A stretch of 64,000 bases of DNA from Cyprinodon diabolis (lineage: Eukaryota; Chordata; Actinopteri; Cyprinodontiformes; Cyprinodontidae), in assembly GCA_030533445.1 (NCBI GenBank), contig CM060080.1, forward strand, positions 40,531,880 to 40,595,879, written 5' to 3'. Position numbers and translations under genes: made by a program. Of this stretch, positions 1 through 11,813 are shown piece by piece (positions within the stretch are counted from its first letter, which is position 1; every line of letters begins with the position of its first letter). The notes below the pieces were generated by a model. The model searched no databases, was not told the DNA's origin, and worked only from the letters and a program-made list of their open reading frames with translations.

Positions 1-227
1 AGTCTGGCCATTCTCCTCTGACCTCTGGCATCAACAAGGCATTTCCGCCCACAGAACTGCCGCTCACTGGATGTTTTTTCTTTTTCGGACCATTCTCTGT
101 AAACCCTAGAGACGGTTGTGCGTGAAAATCCCAGTAGATCAGCAGTTTCTGAAATACTCAGACCAGCCCTTCTGGCACCAACAATCATGCCACGTTCAAA
201 GTCACTCAAATCACCTTTCTTCCCCAT
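1..227 (-). CDS. Tc1-like transposase, N-terminal fragment (open to window edge)
   Basis: From the ATG at 227-225 the minus strand stays open for 75 codons to the edge of the window. The product starts MGKKGDLSDFERGMIVGARR and continues with a helix-turn-helix-like stretch (GLSISETADLLGFSRTTVSR, about residues 22-41), then a basic segment rich in R and K. Transposases of this group use such an N-terminal paired-like DNA-binding domain to bind the terminal inverted repeats; the DDE catalytic domain would lie beyond position 1. There is no stop or frameshift in the visible part, which is better preserved than most relics here. Whether the whole gene is intact cannot be seen. Confidence 0.72.
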   Translation of the reverse strand, partial: MGKKGDLSDFERGMIVGARRAGLSISETADLLGFSRTTVSRVYREWSEKEKTSSERQFCGRKCLVDARGQRRMAR

Positions 228-377
228 ACTGATGCTCGCTTTGAACTGCAGGAGATTGTCTTGACCATGTCTACATGCCTAAATGCACAGAGTTGCCGCC
301 ATGTGATTGGCTGCTTAGAAATTAAGTGTTAACGAGCAGTTGGACAGGTGTACCTAATAAAGTGGCCGGTGAGTGTA
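1..377 (-). mobile_element. Tc1/mariner-type element, terminal part cut by window edge
   Basis: The right end, near 361-377, reads agtggccggtgagtgta, which I recognise as the end of a very common fish DNA transposon; the element runs off the left edge. Reading on the minus strand, about 150 bp of terminal sequence precedes a transposase start codon at 227-225. The last bases (gtgta) are followed by another TA, as expected for TA-targeting elements, but the far end is outside the window so the duplication cannot be checked. The superfamily call rests on the helix-turn-helix type N-terminus and the recalled repeat. Confidence 0.75.
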
Positions 378-3256
378 TACCTAATCTTCTAAAATGCTAA
401 CATTCAAACTTTGTCTACCATTCTTTTGTCAAATACCTCAGGAGGCTCTGCAGCAATGGTAGCCTCTGGCATGTCTAGCCTAAAGCCTAACCCTGTAAAG
501 GCTCAAGACCTGCTGGTTTCCTTCAGACAACCATGCTCTCATTCCGATTATCTCCACTGTCTCTTTTATTTTTGGGGCGATTTTCTAGTCGTGGGAGAAT
601 TTTTCGATCGGACCGACTTTCAGCCCGATCGTGCGTGGTGAGTCGTGTAGTGTACAGGGGGTAACGAGGGGCGATCAGCCTCTCACGACCACCTCCTGAT
701 CAGGAATCGTGAGATACGGTCGTGGGGAAATGGCTCAGTGGGCAAACACAAACAAGAATTGTTTTTCTTCTTCTTCCTCTCAGATGTAAAGACAGCAGCA
801 TGGCAGGGATGCAATTAGTGAAATTGATTTCTGTCTGTAAAAATGACAGACCGAAGTAGCCACCACATTTGCTCAGCCATGTCTTTGTCCAAATACGTTG
901 TCTCCTTTTCTTTTTAGGGCTTTCAGCAGAAATGTGCAAAAATTGCCAAGACAGAGCGTTTCACTCTAGTGAGCTTCATATTCCTCTTCTATTTGTTTGG
1001 TTTTCAGATAGACAAGTCAGAGCAGCTCCGTGTCACTGCAGAGCTGAGTCCGACGTGGTTTTTAGTCGTGCAGTGTGAGCAGGTAGATCGCATGAGAGCG
1101 TCAGGCCGAACATAAATCGTGAGCTGTGAACTCACACTGTACGACTAAACCCTGCGTTTTAGTCACATATTGTGAGCAGTAGCTGCGTGCAACGTTTGAA
1201 AAAATCGCAAAGTGTAGGCCCGGCTTTAAAAGGAGTGGAGACAAATCTTCTATCTCATAAAACGGCTCCATCTAAAGAACTATCATCAAGGTGGTAGCTC
1301 TTCCTGTACATGCCACTGTCAATCCATCTGTCAATGATAGCCGAGCCCACGCTTACAAGTTTATATGTATATAGCAGAGTTATACAGTATATGCTGTATT
1401 GCTGGGTGATTTGCATAACCCATTGTTTAAATTTTAGAAATGTATATAGATTAAACAACATAGCATAAAATACAGAAACTAGGACTAGTGACCTTTGTAG
1501 ATAAGCTGCACAACAGGCTGCTTTTAATTTCCAACAACTCACCTGTTGGAAGATACAATATTTTTGACATGAACAATGATGGATAGCTTTGTACCCTCGG
1601 AGGCTCCCTTGTCATTCTGGTAAAGGTAAGCTCTTTATCTTCTAATGACTGGAAGTCCTTTCTTCCAGCGATGAGGAGCAGGAGGGGGCGGAGTGCCGGC
1701 ACCCTGGAGCAAATGACCACTTGAAGGGCTGTTGAAATCTTCATAAAACAGTAGGTGTAGAGTGAGGCAGTTGTGGCAGGAACTTTAAAATGACATGATA
1801 AGAGTAACTCTGGGAAGGTTTTCCTTTTAAGGCCTAAAGATCTTATAAGTTCTTATTGTTCTGTTATACTGAGTTTTCTGAATCCTCTGCTTTAACTGCA
1901 ACATAAAAAATGGTTAACTGTCCATTGATAACAAAATAGCTGGTTGAAACCCAATGACAACTCTCTTCTCAGAGGCATTTTAAGGAACCTATCTGGAGAA
2001 CTAATTGTAAATAATGATGAGGTAAATGGAAATGGGCATGGTAGGGAATTAATGGCAGAGGAGAATGTAAGCGAGAACAATGTGAAAAGGCAGGGATCTT
2101 TTCAGCCTGATAAATCTCCTCTGGACACAATTTAATGATAATTTAGTCTTTTATGAAAACCCTGCAGGGGACAGAGATAATTACAGACCCGACATCTATT
2201 CAGCTCATGTAAGATCTATTGTTAACTATTTTGTCAGAGAACAAGAGGAACTGCTTTCCAAATTACTGGTCCTTTACCATATAACACCATAAAAATATAT
2301 ATGTTCATACTAAATGACAGTTTAACAAGAGTGACAATGAAGTCGTTTAGAAAGAGTACACCTTTTACCAGGTGACTGTTTACCAACTTATTTTCAATGA
2401 ATTTCCCTTTCTTTAAATAGCAAAACATTTCAGTCGATTTTTTTATTTCCTTAGTGTTAGGCTTAATAATCCTGGTTACATGTGAGCCTAGTTACATAGC
2501 TATACTACAAAGAAAAACATTTTCCCTAAATGGTTGATAAAGTATATGAAATTCAGACAAATTCAGATAATGCTTTAAAAAAATAACACTAGTAATATAC
2601 ATCTCTACACAGTACAATTAACTCTTTATTGTGATGTTGAGCAACTGAATTTGGGATAACTCATTTGATTAAACTGCCATGTTTTTATAATGAGACAAAC
2701 TTCATTATGTTGCAGGTAAATTATATAGAATAAATTACCATTATGAAAAAACAAGCTTTCATACTGTCCTCCAGGACATGTCTACCAATTCCAGCACAGC
2801 TTTGCATAACCTGAGTTAAAATGACACAAAAAGTGAGGCCTGAGCCAAGCTTTAATGCATTTTTTTCATGCTGTCACACTGACAGTTCATACAGTGATCA
2901 GATGTAACAATTTATGCAGGACTGTGGCACATTTCTAATTCTGTCCTGGTGTCCTACAAATCAAAAATGTCCCATTTTGACTTGGTAAACTTCTGAAAAG
3001 TAAAGGACAAAAACCCTTCACAAAACAGAGCAGAACAGGGACAGTCAAACTCAGCAGTACGTAGGCAGAAACAGGTGAGGAACAAGCAGAACTAAACACA
3101 GCGAGTGCTAGAGTTAGTCTCGCAAGAAGCTCTAGTCATCTGGTATCAAAGGCTGGGATCCTGAGGCTTAAATAGCAGCAGGAACAGGTGGATCTGATGA
3201 GAGATAATGAGCCCAGGGTGGAGCAAAGCAGATAAGAACAACAAGGAGTAAAACCA
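378..3256. other. Non-coding AT-rich stretch with possible decayed repeats
   Basis: No gene can be supported. Between about 545 and 1230 there are several G+C-richer pieces with repeated gtcgtg / tcgtgag words and a 3' edge reading gcaaagtgtaggcccggc, which suggests a decayed non-autonomous DNA transposon, though I could not pair its two ends. Around 2990-3250 a sequence with a TATA-like taaatagc and tracts such as cagcaggaacaggtg resembles the LTR fragments found elsewhere in the window. Open frames of 60-97 codons here show no recognisable protein. Confidence 0.35.
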
Positions 3257-3817
3257 ATAGCCTGGGTGCCATTCCGAACTTAGTCCCGCCCCCAAAGTTT
3301 GAGGTCGGGAAGTTCGGTCTGGCATTGCTCAACAGTAGCACGAGTATGCTAGCACAATATCTGACGGGCCAATCAAATTGTCAGGGCGGTCTTTATACGA
3401 TGATGGACAGATAATCAACAGTAACGTAATAATCCACGTGACCAAAGCGCGCTTGGATGACAACAACAATGGCTGCCGCTGGAGAGTTGAGGTGAGTAGA
3501 TTCTGCTATCAGGTCTGTTCTAGAAGATATCGACAGCAAATTAATTTTAAAAGAGGAACAGAGAAACGCGATCAAGGCTCATCTTCTTATTATAGGCGTG
3601 CAACTGCACGCTTTGATTTTTGTTGACAACAACTATGATCGCTTAACATGAGTCACGCACTCAGACACGTTGCTCTTATTGGTTGTAGGTCTATCCAATT
3701 GAGTGCAGAGGCATTTTTTTTCCTGGTTCGTTCAAAACACGCCCCATAATCACAGCTCTATGGAGCAGTATCAGACTCATATTCTGACTAGAATTGAGTA
3801 GGACTACGTCAGGCTAT
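3257..3817 (+). mobile_element. Short inverted-repeat element carrying a helicase-like fragment
   Basis: The left end atagcctg (3257-3264) is the reverse complement of the right end caggctat (3810-3817). The 3' half (gggcgtg, gagtgcag, gactcatattctgac) belongs to a repeat I recall as frequent in teleosts. Inside is a small coding relic related to RecQ-type helicase starts. It is probably a deletion derivative of a larger DNA transposon or a captured gene copy. The superfamily is not resolved because only about 8 bp of the ends match. Confidence 0.5.
3469..3657 (+). pseudogene. RecQ-helicase-like N-terminal relic
   Basis: An ATG at 3469 opens MAAAGELR and stops at once, but the stop lies inside gtgagt, a good splice-donor match, so the first eight codons could be a small exon. 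In the next stretch a frame reads SVLEDIDSKLILKEEQRNAI, which resembles the region just before helicase motif I in RecQ-like proteins of fish mobile elements. The expected ATP-binding motif does not follow; the frame runs into unrelated codons and stops near 3657. It is a fragment, not a working helicase. Family assignment is from memory of the motif order and is moderate at best. Confidence 0.4.
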
Positions 3818-4029
3818 AAAACCAAGCCTTAAGGTGCCAAAATTATGACAGTTTGAGTTATGGTTTATAGATCTAAAAATAGCTTTATTACACTAAGGGT
3901 TACCATTGAAATAACATTAAGGTCTATGTGTTTTTTCATATGTTCATTACATTTTGATGACTAAAATATGACCGAACGTCATTTAATGGGAATCCTAAAG
4001 TCTGTTCAACGCTACCTCACTCACAAAAG

Positions 4030-4475
4030 ACTAAGAATCAATTATCAAAATGTTGTTGGTTCTATTATTTGGCCAAAAAATGTTTTATTCAACTCTTGGA
4101 TTGCATTGTGAATGGTTTGAAAACCTTAATATTTCTTTAAACTAACCAAAAGCTTATTTGATCACATTTCAAATTTTTCAAGATAAACCTTGGTTCTCCA
4201 ACACAAAATCCACATTAAACTGTAATATCATTCCTTCTAAGTGGTTATGGTTTTCAACCATAGTTTCCACTCTTCTTTGTACAAAGTAGCTTAGTTTGGT
4301 TGAGTTTCACTAGTTGTAGTCAAGAGATTTTAATAAAAATATGTTTGACTTGGAGCTGAAGGATTTTTGTTAATTAATTCATATTTTGAATGGAAGTTGT
4401 GGTGAATGTATTCAATGTATGTGCAGGATTATCTTTTTGAACATGATTTGAGCACACTTTCATTTGCACACAACC
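4030..4475 (+). repeat. Dispersed repeat, copy 1 (inverted partner at 52310-52780)
   Basis: Reverse-complementing 52310-52780 gives a sequence that aligns along most of this stretch, including shared words such as ttatttggccaaa, atgttttattca, ggttttcaacca, tctttgtaca, ggttgagtttcactag / agttgagtttcactag and atatgtttgactt. The two copies differ by many substitutions and small gaps. The class is unknown; no coding sequence or terminal repeats were found. Confidence 0.65.
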
Positions 4476-6579
4476 ACCTAAAGACACAGAAAACAATGCT
4501 TAAATGCCAGAGAACCAAAGGTCCATTAAGCCCAAACTTACGCTCAAGCCCAAACGATTAAGCTCATCGCTAGCGTGGGTTAGCTTTAAAGTAAGTGGCA
4601 AGGATCTGATTCTGGTTCATTTTTCTCATTCTATAAAAACCTGCTGTGAGCATAAATTTCAGGAGAACCCATTTTCTCCCTTTTTATTGTTGGTTGGACC
4701 AGTTTATAGAATGTAATGTTTGAGACATGATGAAAATCACATGTTTCTCTTCGTGGATCTAAGAACAAAAATCACTGGGTTTGCAGACATAACAATTATT
4801 GGTTACAGAGGTTTTGCATTTAAATTAAAATATAAATACTGAATTTTACATGTTTGGTAAAAGTATAATTTATCATTTTACAAAGGATTTGTATACTTTT
4901 GTAGTTCTTTTGAATTCATTATTATTAAGCCATTAAGATCATCTCCTTTTATGCATCAAAGCATTTTTCCCATGGATCATATATTTTACATCAATGGTTT
5001 AAAAAGTGCATCAAACTCTTTGCTTTTAATGTATTTATAGAGATAGGTTATCAGGAATTTATTGCATCCAAAGAGGAGAAACAGTATATATCTAATTTTG
5101 AAGTAACTGATGAAGGTATTACATGAATTCCAGAAAACATGCATTTATTTGCTTGTGTAGAAAACATTTGATAAAAAATTGTGTAGTGGAAAAAACGTTT
5201 TTGCAGATTTATGATAACTTTGTCTGTGATAAAGTGGTTCAGGTTGTGTTCACCATTATTTCTGATTCATAATGCTTAAATTTAAACATTAGTGTGCAAC
5301 TTTGCTTCACTTACTATCCGGGGTTTGTTTGTGTAGCATTATGTTGCAGTTTCCATCTATTCATTTGTTTAGGTTAAAGCTACCATTTCCGGATTATTGA
5401 TTTAACTTGTTTATCTTGTTTCAAAGCATATTCATGGTATTTGTTTTCCTTTTTACTCACCATTGTTTGTGACAGTATTTCCTGCTAAAATGGCCGTATG
5501 ATGTCATTTATCGCCTTGCCGGGTTCTACCAATTAGAGGGTTTCCTTTTGAATGGTGCTTTGCTTGTTTTTCTTTAAAGTAACTTTTTGAGTTATCCTGT
5601 ATCACATTGTTTATTTTACAGACTCTTTCATTGTGTAGATGAGATTGTAAATTAGATTAATAATGATATTCTTGTTTTCTGTAAAGACTTTGTTTATTTT
5701 TTCTACCTGTTTAATTGTGGCTTGGTTTGTTAACAAATGAGGGATACAGACAGTGAGTTTTAGAAAGCTGAAGAGAATGATTCGTCAGAGTGGAAAAGGC
5801 TAAACAAAACATCAGAGGAGTCTGGAACCAGTGTCTGAGGATTTTTTTTGTTCACCTTGCTGATCTTTGACCATACTACCTTCACAATGTCCAATAAGCA
5901 TTTTCATTTAAAAAAAAATCTCAGCTGCTTCTGGACACAGCTCCTCTCTCATTCTTGAGGGCATCATCTCATCCTACTTAAATAAATCTGAGTGGAGCCT
6001 TTCATGTAGCACGTCACCACAATCTCAGCGACTGCCATATTTCCACCACCATTCACATAACGTCGCGCACACACAGAACTTAGACACAGGTTAAGTGATT
6101 TGTGTCGTTCAGAAAGTGTGCCGTGTGTTGCCAACTGTCTGAGTGTTTGATTGCTCCATTGGAAGATGTCTGAAGAAACTGATTATGCTGCATCAGAGAG
6201 AAACTCATTATGAATTATGGATGAATCTCTGTCATTCATGCAGTGATGAAATTCTGCTGAGTGATTTCAGAAAGAATAACATTGTTTACAGAGCTGGAAG
6301 ATCATTGGGTGGTTTTTTCATCACTCAGTGAGCTTTGCCTTTATTTCTTAATTTGCACAACTTTAGTACTACAGTTTAATTAAAACTAATGTGGTATGAT
6401 AAAACACATCAATCTCATACATATATATTGGTTTTGTGTAGCTCTAAAATTACTTTAAAATCTGATTTGGTAAATTCAATTTTACCAAATGAGATTCTTA
6501 AAAGCCACCTTAAAATGCTGGTCTCTACGTGTCAGCATCACCAGCTCACTGACTGATTGGCAGTAGCAAGTGAAGCTGG
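4476..6579. other. AT-rich stretch without recognised features
   Basis: I see no gene, RNA or clear repeat. The sequence is AT-rich with scattered poly(T) and poly(A) tracts. A short frame beginning at 6165 (MSEETDYAASERNSL) ends after 15 codons and has no supporting context. Confidence 0.3.
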
Positions 6580-7090
6580 GAAGCCCCTTCTCAGGGATGG
6601 GCTCACTCCCGCTGTCTCCTTTACACAAATGATGGCACCTCTACTGACCTTTTTTTAAACCTGCGTGTCATGAGAATAATGACTCAACATCCAGGCAGGA
6701 GGTGAACCAGCTTGTTCACTGATCAGGTCAAAACCAATTGCTGCTTAAACTTGACCTACGACTTTGGAGATGCATTGAGCACAGAACTCTGAATAATTTT
6801 GGCCATACTATCCCCTCTCACCATCTTAGCCAACACTGTTTCGACTTTGGACTGATACTCACACTTAAAAAGAAGGCCCAATAGTACCTTAAGAAGTAAT
6901 GTTCCACAGGAGCTGCTGGTCATTTTCAACACTGTAATTATTCAATCTGTTTGTCCACATCAAGAAATCACAGTGTGGTTTGGCTCATCCATAAAATGGG
7001 AGAGGTCAAAACCATTATTGGAAAGGACACACAGGAGGCAATGTTATCCACTGAGTCAGAGCTGCTGCAGAAGCAGTATCAAAACGATAC
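6580..7090 (+). pseudogene. Decayed LINE ORF2 (RT C-terminal side)
   Basis: Pieces of a non-LTR retrotransposon protein can be read in more than one frame on the plus strand. Around 6590-6650 a segment resembles the stretch before the RT catalytic box. From about 6905, PQELLVIFNTVIIQSV and then ITVWFGSS match the region after the RT thumb seen in the better preserved LINE at 27990-28433 (there MVQFYSSIIESILTSS, then IWYAGA). Several frameshifts and stops separate the parts, and the catalytic box itself is not visible. It is an old copy of the same general LINE group. Confidence 0.55.
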
Positions 7091-7309
7091 CAATTCGATT
7101 ATTTCTAAAGAAAAATTATCTTTCATATGTTGAATGAGTTGTTTTAGCATTCTTAATTCAATTTAATTAAAATCCAATTTACATACACTGTAATTTGCAA
7201 ACAATATAGAGTGGTGATATATAGAGTGATGGCTGGCCAATGGGGGGCAGGGCCACCACCCTCTCTGAAAAGGAGAAAGAAATGTATAATATATATTTTT
7301 AGAAATTAA

Positions 7310-7313
<4 letters not shown>

Positions 7314-7358
<45 letters not shown>
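7314..7358. repeat. (AT)n microsatellite, left part
   Basis: Uninterrupted AT dinucleotides up to the left end of an inserted hAT-type element; the same array appears to resume at 8315. Confidence 0.95.
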
Positions 7359-7361
<3 letters not shown>

Positions 7362-8311
7362 TGCTGTCAAAATTATTGCGTTTTTATCGCGTTAACGCAA
7401 GGCCATTTTAATGGCGATAATTTTTTTAACGTGAGATTAACGCTATGTGGTTTTATGGTACAATTTTCCAAGTACATCCCGCTGCAGCCTGCGGGAAGGC
7501 GGGGCTATTTTCCCCCAGTCTATGCATTTTCCATAGGCTTCGAGAGCGGAGCTCCTCAAGGAAAAAAGACGCTCATACACTGGGTGGCGCTAGTGCCTTT
7601 TCTTTAAGCCCCACCACCAACAAACAAGTTGAGTGTCTGGTGCCTAGTAGCAACCTGAAATACACTGAGAAAACAGATTACTGAGGTGAAATGGAATCTG
7701 CTACGGCACTCTTGCTGTCTGTGTACGCCACAGGTCAGTATCGTGTGTGTGTGTGTGTGTGTGCGTGTGTGTGTGTGTGTGTGTGTGCGTTCTCATTTTT
7801 GTTAAGAGGCTGAAAAGTAACTTTCTAGAGCATAGACTACCTCCATCTAGTGATGTCGGTCTATTGATTTTGATGTATTGATTGAAAATTGTTCATTATT
7901 ATCTTGGTTAATTGACATCTAATGTTAACTCTACTACATTTTATAGCAGTAGGGTAAATGCTTGTCTTTGTTCAAAAGACTGTATTGACTGTAAAGACTG
8001 TCTTTTACATCAGCCTGTTTTCAGGGCCTTTTTTTTGGCTACATATTTGTTATTTTTTGCTACATGCCTCCCCATCTTCTTGCCATATGTTTCTATGGCA
8101 TAAATCAGTGTCTGTGACCAGTTTTCATTAAAAAAAAAGAACATTGGCACAAACCTACTGTAGCCTGTATGTATTTTTTGTATGTCATCGAGAGTATTTA
8201 AATGATTTTCAATCAGAAAAAAAATGTGCGATTAAAATGCGATTAATCGCGAGTTAACTTAGGCATTGATGCGATTAATCGCGATTAAAAAAATTCAATC
8301 GATTGACAGCA

Positions 8312-8314
<3 letters not shown>
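7359..8314. mobile_element. hAT-type non-autonomous element inside an (AT)n array
   Basis: The left end tagtgctgtcaa (7359-7370) and right end ttgacagcacta (8303-8314) are perfect inverted repeats; further in, both ends carry gcgattaa / ttaatcgc words. The flanking eight bases are atatatat on both sides (7351-7358 and 8315-8322), which fits an 8 bp hAT duplication but proves little because both flanks are AT repeat. The interior of about 950 bp holds a (GT)n tract and no transposase. It is best read as a deletion derivative of a hAT transposon. Confidence 0.75.
7743..7790. repeat. (GT)n microsatellite
   Basis: GT dinucleotide run with two gtgcgt interruptions, inside the hAT-type element. 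Confidence 0.9.

Positions 8315-8391
<77 letters not shown>
8315..8391. repeat. (AT)n microsatellite, right part
   Basis: About 38 AT units directly following the hAT-type element. Together with 7314-7358 it probably formed one array before insertion. Confidence 0.95.
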
Positions 8392-8397
<6 letters not shown>

Positions 8398-10779
8398 GTG
8401 GTGGGCATAGATTTGTTTTTGTTAATCCAGACTAAATAATAACTAAAAGTTAGTCTTTGAACCGGAAAGTCTAGCTATAGAAATTAAATAGCCTAAATAA
8501 ATACCATAGAAGCTAAATTTTCAAAAAGCATCCCACTTTACCCACATTCACCCAAACAGTCATCAAGAAGCAAACATAATGCTGTGGTTATCATTTGTGG
8601 TGTCATGGTAAATTAAAATGAAATTTAAAATGACATAACATAGCCTACCTAGAGCAAACTTCTCCTATTTTGCAGCTTTCTCTGTGTCCTTCTGGTCATG
8701 TATTCTCCTGATCATAGTTCGCCTCACAGGTACCATGAAAAAAGTGTCTTTTTGGTGCAGTAAACTCTATTAGAGTATACCACACTCTATAACTGAGAAT
8801 TTCATTACAAGACACTGAAAATTTCTTTGTATGTTGGTATATTAATATTTTATAGAAATAAAATTGTATTGATACAAATGGTAAATAAAATCTGATATCT
8901 ATAATAAATTGTCAAAAACAAAACGTGAAATTCAAAGATTTTTGCCCTACACAGTTTGTTCTTTGGTTTTTTAACTCGCTGTACACTGAGTTAAGCTGCT
9001 CTGGTTGCAACAACAAGGTTTAAAGGGCACCAGCAAAAGTATTGTCTGTCATATGAAGACTTTATTTCTAAATCAGACAGCAATACTATGTACAAAGAAA
9101 GGAAATAAATCAACAGGAAATGAACAAAAGAAGAAGTTTAATCAATTTCAGTAAGTGTAGATCAAAACTATGGCTGATTCCCTCACATTAGTCGTTTAAA
9201 AAAAAAGTGAAAATATCAGCAAAGGTTTGCTGTCAGGCAGCACTGTGACTGCAGCAGGGACAGAGTGATAAAAGGGTCTCTATCTGCCGTTAAGACTTTG
9301 TTTATTTTGCTGTCTGGAAAAGGCAGAGCTGAGAATGCTTACAGCTGTGGTCTCTCCTAATCTGAGGAAACCAAAATCCTCATTGTGCAGCCTTTAAACT
9401 TAGTTCCATCTTTGTACATTATAGAATCAGAAAAAATGAGTGCAGAATAAAAAGAAAATAATTTCTTAATAAATAAAATTGTACACTATGAAATTAGCTT
9501 GACAAATATGTAAAGCATATGTAAAGCATTCCTTATTTCTGCTATTTCCTACAAAATCTTTCATTTTCCGCAGCCATTATGGAAGTGAGCCTGTTTCCTC
9601 CCACTTCATTATCAAATTCTGAGAACATGTGGATGGAGCACAAAGGAGAGAAAGAAAGAGGTTACGAGTTGAGTCTGCTAATGCTAATCAAATCAGTTCA
9701 TAATTTCAATAAGCACTCACACCATTTCACCATTATTATAGAGTGAATCTGGCCTTGGTAATGAATTAATATAAGCTTCCTTATCCCACACATTAAGCTT
9801 AGCATTGGCCTCTGCTGCTGGTAATTTGTAAAAATGCAGAGTTCATTCCGAAACAATCCTGATAAGGACAGATTAGGTACAGAAGTATATTTCACAAATA
9901 GACAAATGTATAAAGAGATCTACAGAAAGTTTTGAAATGTGTTAATGACTTAGTATGTTTGCATAGTGTTTTATTTAAACAAAAATACTCTGTCATTTTA
10001 CATGTAATTGTTTTGCTAAAATATGACAGCTGTACAAAAGTGAGGTAAAATACTCAGAAAGTGAACAAAGAAAATAAATGTATATAATAAGTTTATCAAA
10101 GAGGTAAAACAGACATCACTGCAAACTCAGACAACAAAGAAGGAACAGAGCATGAAGTTAACAAATGGAACCAGCTGATAAGTAAGAGGAAGGCATTGCG
10201 ACGTAACTGAGAGAGATCAAGGTGATTTGAAAGCCCAGGTGGGGAGAATTGGTTTAACTGATGGAAATGCAGATGGGAGTCTGGGCCAATGAGGAAAGAG
10301 ATTGAGGCCCTATTCAATTCAGGTAAATTGGTAAGGACATTTCAATGTCAAAATAGGTAATGGGTTACGTAATAAATAGTCTATCAAACTTATTTATGTA
10401 TTTATTTTTATTATCATATGTATACGTTACAACAAGGCTCTACTAGATTAAATAAAATTATCCTTATCCATTGCAAATGTCATTGTTAAGGCAGGTGTTG
10501 CAGTAAATCACCAATAAGTGTCTGCATTGTGATGTAAACACGTTAAAAAAGATAAATGTTGTAAGCTATTGCAATTGAATCATATCTTAATTAAATGTTT
10601 TGATCAAATTGAATAGTCTAATAAATAGTCAAATGTAAACAGATTTACCTTTGTGCTCTAGTGGTAAAGTCAAGATTTTTATTTTCCTGGACATTCATTG
10701 CCCCCTTAAGCACCTCAGCTCCTGGTCTAGACGTTTCAGCAGTTTTCTCCACTTATCTAGCTAATTCTCTGGACGCTGT
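8392..10779. other. AT-rich stretch without recognised features
   Basis: No coding homology, RNA gene or bounded repeat seen. Frames of 65-73 codons lack any recognisable motif. Confidence 0.3.
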
Positions 10780-11013
10780 TGTCAGGATGTGTAGCTGGAC
10801 CCAAAATACAAAGGCAGAAATGGTTTCTTGTAGAGAAAGAATGATAAAGGCAGCAGTAGCATAAATCCAAGAGTAATCAGGCAAGGACCACAGGAACCAG
10901 AACAAAGCACACAGGAGGTGACTGTCTGCAACTGATGAGGACATGAAATGAAGATGACGATCCAGCAAAGACAAAGCACAGAGGAGGGGTATATATACAC
11001 TGAGGAGCAGACT
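10780..11013 (-). repeat. LTR fragment, same family as 19463-19877
   Basis: It begins tgtcaggatg and runs through gacccaaaatacaaaggc, matching the layout of the LTR at 19463 (tgtcaggttg, gacccaaatgcaaaggc). A TATA-like gtatatatac at about 10989 matches gtatatatgg in that copy. The second half of the LTR is missing, so this is a truncated solo LTR. By analogy with the other copies, its transcription sense would be the minus strand. Confidence 0.5.
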
Positions 11014-11245
11014 AAGGCTAGTTCACACTTCAGCCTGAAGTGACGCATATCAGATTGTTTTGCCCATACGCAACCTGTATCTAATCTTTTCATGACAGTC
11101 TGAACAACACAGATCCAATTTTTGCCAATGGACCCAGCCCACTTGGCTATGTGGTCCTGAATCCGATACGAATCTGATCTTTTCAAATTCTCCATTAATA
11201 CTCAATAAAGGTCCGTATTCTACATTTTGATATGCAGAACCAGTA
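11014..11245. repeat. Short non-autonomous repeat (aaggctagttcacact type)
   Basis: The start aaggctagttcacac and internal words (gacagtctgaacaacac, ggtcctgaatccgatac) match a short fish repeat I recall. I could not find its right inverted repeat, so the end is approximate and the class uncertain. Confidence 0.35.
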
Positions 11246-11429
11246 AGAAAAACAACAACCACAGCAGACGATAATGTGGACTGCAGTCTTTATTTTCAAC
11301 CTTTTTGAAAAGATGGTGTAGTTGATGTACTGGCTGAGGTTTGGGAAAGAATTGCAGGATGAAAGATTACAAGATGCGCTCCAGCACTACCATCCATGTT
11401 TACTTCTGTTAACAGAGAGCACGCTCTCA

Positions 11430-11576
11430 TTACGTTCCTGTGGAGTTCCACAGGGATCAGTGCTAGGACCAATTCTCTTTACTTTATACATGCTCCCAAT
11501 CGGTAGAATTATTAGACAGCATGGGATTAATTTCCGCTGTTATGCTGATGATACCCAGATATATATCTGTCTATAA
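11430..11576 (+). pseudogene. LINE reverse transcriptase, catalytic region (copy A)
   Basis: The frame encodes [19 protein letters not shown] followed by CYADDTQIY, the RT motifs that hold the active-site aspartates; the YADD box is intact here. It belongs to the L2/CR1-like branch of non-LTR retrotransposons, whose RT copies element RNA at a nicked target. The frame ends at 11576 because one base present in copy B (tataaatcc) is missing here (tataatcc). No N-terminal RT or endonuclease is present. Confidence 0.8.
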
Positions 11577-11612
11577 TCCAGATGAAGCTAACCCATTACA
11601 TAGATTACAGGC

Positions 11613-11813
11613 ATGTCTGAAGACATAAAAACCTGGATGACTCTTAACTTTCTGCTTCTGAATGCAGACAAAACAGAAGTTATAGTCTTTGGACCAGAGT
11701 CTCTGAAAAAGAAGCTGATTAGTCAGTCACTTCATTTGGATGGGATTAAACTGATTTCAGATAATAAAGTAAAAAATCTTGGTGTTGTTTTTTTATCAGG
11801 ACCTGTCATTTAA
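11613..11813 (+). pseudogene. LINE ORF2 middle part (copy A)
   Basis: The frame starts [20 protein letters not shown] and is the RT thumb side that follows the catalytic region. Its ATG overlaps the stop of the preceding frame in the same way as in copy B (16 nt overlap, -1 register). It leaves the family frame at about 11790, where a T run has gained bases, and ends at 11813. In copy B the same region reads on without a break. Confidence 0.75.
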
